DNA of 7,243 nucleotides from Methanosarcinales archaeon ex4572_44. Its GTDB lineage: Archaea > Halobacteriota > Methanosarcinia > Methanosarcinales > EX4572-44. The notes below the pieces were generated by a model that was not told the origin of the DNA, ran no database searches, and was given only the letters and a program-made list of their open reading frames with translations. Made by a program: the position numbers and the translations under genes. Shown here piece by piece: positions 1 through 4,315 of the stretch. How positions within the stretch are numbered: the first letter of the stretch is position 1; the number at the start of each line of letters is the position of its first letter. Location: NCBI GenBank assembly GCA_002254825.2, contig NJEL02000063.1:1-7243 (forward strand). Direction: 5' to 3'.

Positions 1-1017
1 CTTTGCTTGTTTTATCTTTGTCCCTTCATTCGGGGTCTTCTTAACTATTGCAATCGATTCATAATTCGATAAGTCTACAAATTCGGGTGAGTGGGTTGTA
101 TAAAAGATCTGATTCCCCTGTTCTGCAAGTTCTTTAAGCAATGAATAAAAATAGCGTCTTGCATGAGGATGAAGATATACTTCAGGTTCCTCAATTAGCA
201 AAATGGCTCCAGAGCGCTTTAGTTCTTTATACGCATTTAATAATGCTATAACTATGGAACTCTGTATTCCTGCACCCATTTCAAGAGCAGAGAATTCCTC
301 ATAATCTTCTGACTCTTGAACCATCAATCGAAGATTTTTATAATGGGATAGAACATGGGGTTCTTTGAATTTAATAGATGCTTTATGAAATCCTGTTAAT
401 TTCTTTACACTCTCGACTATTATATTTTCCAAATCTTCGAATAAATTGATTCTTAGAATTGCTGTAGCTTCCTCCATTTTATGATTGAACTCATCAAGTT
501 TCTGCTGATCGTTTTGGAATTCTTCAGATATATCCTTTAAAATCTTTCCTAAGATTGTCCATTGATTTGCGGAAAGAATTTTTGACAAATCTCTATTTAC
601 ACTTACAAGAACGCCTGGCACCTTATTTCTTATTGTATTTGATAATGGAAGCGGCTTCTTGTATTGTGTTACAACCGCTCTCCCATTTCCATCAATGCAC
701 GAAAGGTTCCCACCATTAATGGCATCAAATTCTAATCTAAAGCCATTTACTTGTATATCCTCTCCATAATAAGTATGAACAATCGGAGTGTCAAAGTATA
801 ATTCTATTTTACCAGTTAAATGTTCATCGTGATTATGAATATCTTCTTCTTTTATCGCGTAAGATGGCCATTTCTCACCCAATAGTAATTCAATGGCGCC
901 TAGAATGTTTGATTTTCCAACATTATTCCTTCCTATCAATGCCGTAAGCATTGGAGGTTCAAACTCAAGATTTTTAATTGATCTGAAATTCTCTATAACT
1001 ATCCTTTGTAAAGCCAT
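1..1017 (-). CDS. OLD-family ATP-dependent endonuclease-like protein, N-terminal ATPase part (3' end cut by window)
   Basis: I translated this frame by hand: it is open for 339 codons from the ATG at 1017 to the window edge, with no stop. It starts MALQRIVIENFRSIKNLEF, typical of RecF/SMC-like AAA ATPases. Walker A is GRNNVGKS (about residues 29-36). An ABC-type signature region lies around GAGIQSS (about 248-254). Walker B is ILLIEEPEVYLHP (about 272-284), and an H-loop TTHSPEF has its His near 309. This order and the EPEVYLHP motif match OLD-family nucleases, in which a TOPRIM nuclease domain follows the ATPase. That domain would lie outside the window, so nuclease activity is inferred. Some relatives (stand-alone OLD, GajA of Gabija) act in phage defence. 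The start is backed by a strong Shine-Dalgarno, GGAGGTG, 6 nt upstream (1024-1030). The gene is AT-rich compared with the genes right of 3200. Confidence 0.82.
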   Translation of the reverse strand, partial: MALQRIVIENFRSIKNLEFEPPMLTALIGRNNVGKSNILGAIELLLGEKWPSYAIKEEDIHNHDEHLTGKIELYFDTPIVHTYYGEDIQVNGFRLEFDAINGGNLSCIDGNGRAVVTQYKKPLPLSNTIRNKVPGVLVSVNRDLSKILSANQWTILGKILKDISEEFQNDQQKLDEFNHKMEEATAILRINLFEDLENIIVESVKKLTGFHKASIKFKEPHVLSHYKNLRLMVQESEDYEEFSALEMGAGIQSSIVIALLNAYKELKRSGAILLIEEPEVYLHPHARRYFYSLLKELAEQGNQIFYTTHSPEFVDLSNYESIAIVKKTPNEGTKIKQAK

Positions 1018-1169
1018 TTTCTGCACCTCCTATTTTCAAGCCCTTTGCCCCTGATTTCACTTAACAACTTATATCCGAACCCACTTCGCATATCCCTACA
1101 ATTTGTCGATATATCCGAACATGGTTCGCATATACATCCCTCTGGTTGAACTCCTCCATCTTCAATCAT
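999..1169 (-). CDS. Possible small cysteine-rich protein, 56 aa
   Basis: A 56-codon frame runs from the ATG at 1169 to a TAG at 999-1001. It begins MIEDGGVQPEGCICEPCSD and has five cysteines (C12, C14, C17, C24 and C50), so a small zinc-binding fold is conceivable. I do not recognise a family. In favour: the sequence GGAGGAG (1173-1179) lies 3 nt upstream, and the start overlaps the recombinase stop by 8 bp, as in tightly packed operons. Against: it overlaps the OLD-like start by 19 bp and runs straight through the twin palindromes. The SD-like sequence also encodes the recombinase C-terminus (NGGEND), so it may be chance. Confidence 0.25.
   Translation of the reverse strand: MIEDGGVQPEGCICEPCSDISTNCRDMRSGFGYKLLSEIRGKGLENRRCRKWLYKG
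1068..1076 (-). promoter_or_regulatory. Candidate TATA box of the OLD-like gene
   Basis: On the minus strand this reads GGATATAAG. It lies about 55 bp upstream of the OLD-like ATG, which would place transcription start near 1046 with a roughly 30-nt leader containing the GGAGGTG site. It overlaps one arm of the proximal palindromic repeat, so a protein bound there could block TBP. The assignment is by position and motif only. Confidence 0.35.
1070..1134. repeat. Twin near-palindromic repeats, 40-bp period
   Basis: Two copies of TATATCCGAAC-N3-STTCGCATAT occur at 1070-1094 and 1110-1134, exactly 40 bp apart. Each is an inverted repeat around a 3-nt centre. In the right copy the arms TATATCCGAAC and GTTCGCATATA agree at 10 of 11 positions when one is inverted; in the left copy about 8 of 11 agree. 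They lie between the end of the recombinase and the start of the OLD-like gene, about 55-115 bp upstream of that start. Likely roles are a tandem operator for a dimeric repressor, or binding/core sites of the adjacent tyrosine recombinase. The 3-nt centre is shorter than the 6-8 bp central region usual for Xer/dif sites, which slightly favours an operator. Confidence 0.75.
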
Positions 1170-1977
1170 TTTCTCCTCCGTTTATCTGTAAACTATCCAG
1201 TGGACTTTTAATTCTACCTATATCCTTGTTACTTACATGCGTATATATCTCTGTTGTCTTTGAACTCTTGTGCCCGAGTAGTTCCTGTATATACCGCAAA
1301 TCAGTCCCGCCCTCCAGTAGATGTGTAGCGAAACTATGCCTGAGAGAATGAACCGTGGCCTCTTTCCTGATGTTTGCCTTTTTGCAAGCATTTGAAAATA
1401 TCATCTCAACTGTCCGGGTTGTTATGTGCTTCTCCCTGTCCTGACTCGGAAATAACCATTTTGATTGACCGTATTCTTTCAGGTATCCCATTATTGCCTC
1501 CATCGCTACATCTGAAAGAATAGTATATCTATCCTTCCTTCCCTTTGCACCTCTTATGTGAATAAGCTTTCTTTCAGTGTCAATATCCTCATACTTCAAC
1601 TTCACAACCTCGCTTACCCTTAATCCAGAGGAGTAAACCAGCATAAGAACTGCTTTATGCTTTATATTGGGAACAGTAGTGAGTATTCGAAAAACTTCTT
1701 CATGGCTCAGAACAACAGGCAACTTTTTATCCTTTTTCGGTCTCTTTATCTCATAAACAAACCTCTGATTCAAAATCTTACCATAATAAAACTTCAATGC
1801 GTTGATAGCGATATTTAAAGTAGATGTAGAGACTTCCTTTACCTCCACCAGATGAAATAAATAATCCTTTACATCATTATTTTCCATCTCACAAGGATTT
1901 TTGCCACAAAATTTTAAAAACTCCTCATTGTAATGAACATAAGCCTTTATCGTCTTTGAACTGTACTTTCTTGTCAC
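1162..1977 (-). CDS. Tyrosine recombinase/integrase (Xer-like), catalytic part
   Basis: This 271-aa protein cuts and rejoins DNA at specific sites through a covalent tyrosine intermediate. Residues about 1-75 form the SAM-like core-binding domain (TIKAYVHYNEEFLKFCGK). The catalytic domain follows from about LPVVLSHEEV. The full active-site set is visible: R120 in SSGLRVSEV, K145 in GAKGRKDR, H210 and R213 in HSLRH, H236 in LLGHKS, and nucleophile Y245 in EIYTHVS. The start is GTG and overlaps the stop of the upstream frame as GTGA. The nearest SD-like sequence, GGAG, is only 2 nt away. The upstream frame looks like the N-terminus of the same protein, so the gene is probably split (see findings). 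The catalytic domain itself is intact. It could act on the palindromes just downstream, but this is untested. Confidence 0.88.
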   Translation of the reverse strand: MTRKYSSKTIKAYVHYNEEFLKFCGKNPCEMENNDVKDYLFHLVEVKEVSTSTLNIAINALKFYYGKILNQRFVYEIKRPKKDKKLPVVLSHEEVFRILTTVPNIKHKAVLMLVYSSGLRVSEVVKLKYEDIDTERKLIHIRGAKGRKDRYTILSDVAMEAIMGYLKEYGQSKWLFPSQDREKHITTRTVEMIFSNACKKANIRKEATVHSLRHSFATHLLEGGTDLRYIQELLGHKSSKTTEIYTHVSNKDIGRIKSPLDSLQINGGEND

Positions 1978-2231
1978 AACTCCTTTTTCAACTCATCAAG
2001 CCATACAGAATGATCAACAATGATATTTCTCCCATCAAACAAAGAGAATAATTTTTCAAGTTTAGGATATGGAATGCTCCAGTATTTTCCTTCAGCATGC
2101 CACCTATATCTTTCGATTGTTTTAATTTTTACGATATTGTATGGGTTATAAGGGAAACTCACGGTTATTCGATTTGCAGCATTCCTGCCAATTTTAATAG
2201 TCATCCAATCCTCTATGAGGTAATATTGCAT
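1974..2231 (-). CDS. N-terminal segment of the split tyrosine recombinase
   Basis: This 85-aa frame ends in LDELKKEL and overlaps the recombinase start by 4 bp. Its content (ITVSFPYNP, KTIERYRWHAEGKYWSIPY, LEKLFSLFDG) resembles, from memory, the N-terminal module of some integrases, in which a segment of about 75 aa precedes the SAM-like domain and runs on through a sequence like LLEELRKEL-x-RKYS. The ATG at 2204 (residue 10, MTIKIGR) is the better start: AGAGG lies 5 nt upstream of it. The ATG at 2231 has only GAGG 2 nt away and sits inside a hairpin loop. The alternative is a true separate accessory protein translated by coupling through the GTGA overlap. No metal-binding or membrane feature is visible. 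Confidence 0.6.
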   Translation of the reverse strand: MQYYLIEDWMTIKIGRNAANRITVSFPYNPYNIVKIKTIERYRWHAEGKYWSIPYPKLEKLFSLFDGRNIIVDHSVWLDELKKEL

Positions 2232-2240
2232 AGCCTCATA
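2214..2240 (-). promoter_or_regulatory. Hairpin over the upstream start codon of the recombinase N-terminal frame
   Basis: TATGAGG (2214-2220 as read on plus) pairs with CCTCATA (2234-2240) around a 13-nt loop that contains the ATG at 2229-2231. In RNA read from the minus strand, the GAGG nearest this ATG would be held in the stem. The second arm contains the AGAGG that probably serves the ATG at 2204, so the fold could dampen translation of the recombinase. It may also be chance. Confidence 0.35.
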
Positions 2241-2547
2241 TCAACTTGACGCTTTTGCTCATGCACGGGAGTTCACACACATATGCAAGAACTATAATCT
2301 TGGTAACAAAACTCACTGAATTTTAGAGACGTTTCTACTCACTTAAAAATGGGAGTATAAACAAACTCTGTTTTCCCACATGTCCTTTTCTGTAGTTTTA
2401 TCCGTGCCCCGATTTTAGTGGCACGACTGTTATTCTGGTTCAAGCTATTCAAAGGATGCACACAACCCCTATCGCCTTCAGTCACTATACCCCGTACTTA
2501 ATAGGTACAGGACTTGTTAGCGTTTTTGGCGTATAAGGGTTTTGTTT
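2241..2547 (-). other. Gene-free stretch with RNA-like hairpins
   Basis: No open frame of useful length lies on either strand. Two clear inverted repeats occur. CGTGCC (2403-2408) pairs with GGCACG (2420-2425) around an 11-nt loop. CCCGTAC (2491-2497) pairs with GTACAGG (2505-2511) around 7 nt. The second pairs fully only in RNA made from the minus strand, where the odd pair becomes G-U instead of C-A, hinting that any functional transcript runs leftward. A weak TATA-like GATTATAGT on the minus strand near 2290-2298 could serve the recombinase genes. The stretch could be the 3' region or right end of a decayed insertion element. Confidence 0.35.
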
Positions 2548-2853
2548 TTATTTATTTTGTGTAGAGATATATTTCTCAACATGCTGCGTACTGTGTACGC
2601 CAACAGCCTCGATGTAATCGAGGCTCATCCCATCCCTGTCCTACTGAGCCGTGGTAACATCCGGGAGCCCATAGGTGATCGGGGCACCATTTCTTCAGAT
2701 GTGGGAATGATTCGCAGCACTATTAAGGCTTACGGAATACTTTGGAGGATACTTTATGAAGCGGTGGACGTGATCAGTGTTTACAGCCATATCTGAATTG
2801 TGGCTGGACAGAGTGTGGGCTTAAACTGATGAGAGATCAGTTAGAGCGATATG
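2548..2853 (-). pseudogene. Possible decayed TnpB/IS605 OrfB C-terminal fragment
   Basis: One minus-strand frame stays in register for 102 codons, broken by stops at 2821-2823, 2695-2697 and 2641-2643 and closed by one at 2548-2550. It begins HIALTDLSS, which could be a remnant of the RuvC-II segment of TnpB (IVxEDLS-like). It continues through VNTDHVHRFIKYPPKYS and SLNSAAN, whose order recalls the TnpB zinc ribbon and the following DRDxNAAxN motif. The cysteines are absent and the spacing is a few residues short. If correct, the part between RuvC-II and the zinc ribbon has been deleted. The resemblance is faint and judged from memory. The same stretch holds strong hairpins (2586-2600, 2605-2625), so a non-coding RNA is an alternative. 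An 84-aa plus-strand frame over it has no recognisable content. Confidence 0.25.
2586..2625. other. Two adjacent strong hairpins
   Basis: GCGTAC (2586-2591) pairs perfectly with GTACGC (2595-2600) around 3 nt. AGCCTCGAT (2605-2613) pairs perfectly with ATCGAGGCT (2617-2625) around 3 nt. Only four bases separate them. TACGCCAA (2596-2603) can instead pair with TTGGCGTA (2526-2533), which would open the first hairpin. No T-run follows on either strand, so these are not simple intrinsic terminators. They could belong to a structured RNA, for example an omega-type RNA of a TnpB element, or be remnants of element ends. Confidence 0.5.
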
Positions 2854-2886
2854 TTTTTAGAGTATGAACTCATAGGTATATGCCAT

Positions 2887-2906
2887 GCAACCGCAGCAGT
2901 GGTTGT
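2887..2906 (+). promoter_or_regulatory. Leader hairpin before the mop gene
   Basis: GCAACCGC (2887-2894) pairs with GTGGTTGT (2899-2906), with two G-U pairs and a 4-nt loop AGCA. It lies 25 nt before the preferred mop ATG and just upstream of the G-rich stretch at 2917-2921. It could influence translation of mop, or be chance. I see no known molybdenum-cofactor riboswitch. Confidence 0.3.
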
Positions 2907-2930
2907 AACAAGCAAAGGGGGCTTCCAAGA

Positions 2931-3140
2931 ATGAAGATAAGTGCAAGGAATATGATTGAAGGTGTTGTTAAGGGAATAGGGAAGGGTGAAATCGCGTCTA
3001 CGGTGAAGATCGAGGTCAGTGGGCCTACTATCCTGACTTCAATGCTAACAAAAGAAGCCGTGGAAGATCTTAATCTGAAAGAAGGCGATAAAGCAGAAGC
3101 AATGATAAAAGCAACAGAGGTACTGGTGTTGAAGGAATAA
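2931..3140 (+). CDS. mop: Molbindin (Mop/TOBE domain protein)
   Basis: This 69-aa cytoplasmic protein is almost exactly one Mop domain. Proteins of this kind form hexamers that bind molybdate or tungstate, buffering the oxyanion for molybdopterin enzymes. It begins MKISARNMIEGVVKGI, with the SARN motif conserved in molbindins. It continues with the STVKIEVSGPTILTSMLT strands, then EDLNLKEGDKAEAMIKATEVLV, the standard domain end. A longer frame opens at 2880, but its extra 17 residues match nothing in the family. I therefore prefer the ATG at 2931, with AGGGGG about 9 nt upstream as a ribosome site. No ModABC transporter lies nearby in the window. In methanogen-like archaea the likely clients are formylmethanofuran or formate dehydrogenases (inference). 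Confidence 0.87.
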   Translation: MKISARNMIEGVVKGIGKGEIASTVKIEVSGPTILTSMLTKEAVEDLNLKEGDKAEAMIKATEVLVLKE

Positions 3141-3156
3141 TAAATTCCAACCAGAC

Positions 3157-3182
3157 TCTTTTTCTCTTACTTTTCTTTCTTT
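3157..3182 (+). terminator. T-rich terminator of mop
   Basis: About 20 nt after the mop stop, the plus strand carries a pyrimidine tract with several T-runs (TTTTT, TTTT, TTT). This is the usual form of archaeal intrinsic termination, which needs no hairpin. It lies between the convergent mop and PHP genes. Confidence 0.6.
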
Positions 3183-3203
3183 GATCATTCAGTTGTTAGT
3201 CTT

Positions 3204-3854
3204 TTAGTATTTTATTATTCGTTTCACCAGTTTTTCTGAGTTTTCTTTGACCTTTTTTGCTTCTTTGGTTGTTAACCCAGATCCGATTGCTATTTTGGTT
3301 GCTTCTTCGTCTGTTATCAGGTCTTCTGGTGCGTGGGCGTCGGTGTTCACCACGAGCTCTGCGCCGTGTCTCTCTGCCATGCGTGCGACGTGTCCATTGG
3401 TGCAGTTGTGTCCACAGCGGCTTGTTAGTTCGAGGTATATCTTCTTCTCGGCTGCGAGTCTAACTTCTTCTGATGTTATTAAGCCGGGGTGTGCGAGTAT
3501 GTCGATGTCTGATCTGAGCGCTGCAAGGTTCGTGCCTTTCGGCACTGGTTCTGCGATCGTTTCGCCGTGCACTATGATGATCTCTGCACCCATCTCTCTT
3601 GCCTCTTCTGCAAGTTTTGGGATTTGTGCTGGTGGTAGGTGTGTCAGTTCTACGCCTATCAGTATCTGGATGTTGTAGTCTTTCTGGAGTCTTTTGATCT
3701 TCTGTGTGCTGTTTATGATCTGTTCGATGTTTGTTGGGTCGGTGTGGTCTGTTATGGCGATTGTGGTGTATCCTTTTCTTCTGGCGCGCTGGACGAGTTC
3801 GGCGGGTATGAGTTCGCCGTCGCTTGCAGTGGTGTGTGTGTGAAGGTCTATCAT
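3204..3854 (-). CDS. PHP-domain metal-dependent phosphoesterase (histidinol-phosphatase-like)
   Basis: This is a complete PHP-domain protein of 216 aa from the ATG at 3854. Counting from the optional TTG start four codons earlier, the metal-site motifs are HTHTTASDG (H9, H11), ITDHTD (D40, H41), GVE (E73), VHGE (H100), LAHPG (H126) and NTDAH (D176, H178). These are the ligands expected for a tri-metal phosphoester hydrolase of the histidinol phosphatase/PolC-like superfamily. The substrate cannot be read from the sequence. Histidinol phosphate is one option, but no his gene is adjacent. I choose the ATG at 3854 over the TTG at 3866 because a TATA box lies about 28 bp upstream and no Shine-Dalgarno is visible, as for a leaderless transcript. 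The sense strand is strikingly poor in T. The gene is divergent from cdrS-ftsZ and shares its control region. Confidence 0.85.
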   Translation of the reverse strand: MIDLHTHTTASDGELIPAELVQRARRKGYTTIAITDHTDPTNIEQIINSTQKIKRLQKDYNIQILIGVELTHLPPAQIPKLAEEAREMGAEIIIVHGETIAEPVPKGTNLAALRSDIDILAHPGLITSEEVRLAAEKKIYLELTSRCGHNCTNGHVARMAERHGAELVVNTDAHAPEDLITDEEATKIAIGSGLTTKEAKKVKENSEKLVKRIIKY

Positions 3855-3874
3855 GTACAGATCCAATTGGATAA

Positions 3875-3890
3875 TTTAATATAATAGTTT
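3875..3890 (-). promoter_or_regulatory. TATA box of the PHP gene
   Basis: The minus strand reads TTATATTAAATTA here, centred about 28 bp upstream of the ATG at 3854. That spacing puts transcription start at or next to the start codon, implying a leaderless mRNA. Confidence 0.55.
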
Positions 3891-3927
3891 GCCTACGAAG
3901 CTATGAGGGATATGGGTGTTCAACCTG

Positions 3928-3961
3928 ATTATAACTGTATAAATATATATTATAATTGTAT
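3928..3961. repeat. Tandem 13-bp repeat, 21-bp spacing
   Basis: ATTATAACTGTAT (3928-3940) recurs as ATTATAATTGTAT (3949-3961), with one mismatch and a start-to-start distance of 21 bp, two helical turns. The pair sits between the PHP and cdrS TATA boxes, where a regulator could bind one face of the DNA and affect both genes. The region is AT-rich, which raises the chance of coincidence. Confidence 0.45.
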
Positions 3962-3978
3962 GATAATAATGTAGATAA

Positions 3979-3999
3979 CTTTTTATATTATTGACGTCA
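3979..3999 (+). promoter_or_regulatory. Promoter of the cdrS-ftsZ operon with adjacent palindrome
   Basis: CTTTTTATATTA (3979-3990) is a good archaeal TATA box. It predicts transcription start near 4010 and a leader of about 85 nt before cdrS. The perfect palindrome TGACGTCA (3992-3999) follows directly, between the TATA box and the start point, a classic place for a repressor site. Related TGACA/TGTCA half-sites recur at 4028-4032, 4039-4043 and 4050-4054. Confidence 0.55.
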
Positions 4000-4014
4000 G
4001 ACACTTGGCGTACA

Positions 4015-4053
4015 GACAGCAGACAAATGACAGACTCATGTCATCCCGCTGTC
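4015..4053 (+). promoter_or_regulatory. Two-tier hairpin in the cdrS leader
   Basis: An outer stem, GACAGC (4015-4020) with GCTGTC (4048-4053), encloses an inner stem, ATGACA (4027-4032) with TGTCAT (4039-4044), which has a 6-nt loop. Both stems are perfect 6-bp pairings. The structure falls at the start of the predicted mRNA leader, or it serves as a DNA operator built from TGTCA half-sites. Confidence 0.45.
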
Positions 4054-4094
4054 ACAAACCCAAATCCCGTATATGGACAAGGGAGTAACAGCAC

Positions 4095-4313
4095 ATGCAA
4101 CGAATAACAATCAGACTCCCAGAACAACAAGTAAAAATGATCGACTTGTTTGTTGAGTATGGCGAATTTCCGTCCGCAAGTGAAGCAATCAGGACGGCTA
4201 TACGAGACATGATCGATCAACGCAGTGAAAAAGTAAGAGGTCGACTGCAACTGTTCGAAGACGTGCAGAAAAAAGCAGAAGACAGCATAACCTACCTGAA
4301 AAAGAGGGGATAA
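4095..4313 (+). CDS. cdrS: Ribbon-helix-helix regulator, CdrS-like
   Basis: This 72-aa protein is almost entirely a ribbon-helix-helix DNA-binding domain. The beta-strand MQRITIRLPEQQV supplies the residues that enter the major groove in RHH dimers. Helix 1 is about KMIDLFVEYG. FPSASEAIRTAIRDMI is the typical turn and second helix, with the conserved S-x-SEAIR-x-A pattern. A charged helix to the C-terminus (about 42-72) may extend the dimer. GGGAG lies 9 nt before the ATG. Its stop is 2 nt from the ftsZ ATG, so the two genes are surely cotranscribed. In haloarchaea the equivalent small protein, CdrS, controls cell-division genes including ftsZ2. By analogy this one probably regulates its own operon. 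The symbol is assigned from context and fold, not from a search. Confidence 0.78.
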   Translation: MQRITIRLPEQQVKMIDLFVEYGEFPSASEAIRTAIRDMIDQRSEKVRGRLQLFEDVQKKAEDSITYLKKRG

Positions 4314-4315
4314 GA

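Noticed and set aside
1070..1134. CRISPR-like repeat-spacer unit
   Set aside because: Only two copies, palindromic in themselves and with a 15-bp gap. No further repeats and no cas gene are visible.
2542..2796. 84-aa plus-strand ORF in the region before mop
   Set aside because: No recognisable motif, no good ribosome site, and a hydrophobic start made from a T-rich stretch. It lies antisense to the TnpB-like remnant and across perfect hairpins.
2241..2880. tRNA, 5S rRNA, RNase P RNA or SRP RNA hidden in the gene-free stretch
   Set aside because: I looked for a T-arm GGTTCGA-type motif, cloverleaf pairing, and the conserved RNase P and SRP motifs, and found none.
2880..2930. Upstream start for the mop gene adding 17 residues
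   Set aside because: The extra residues do not belong to the Mop family, and they would be encoded by the leader hairpin. The ATG at 2931 begins exactly at the conserved KISARN.
3247..3678. 143-aa plus-strand ORF within the PHP gene
   Set aside because: It is antisense to a gene with a full set of PHP metal ligands. It stays open because of the base composition of the PHP gene.
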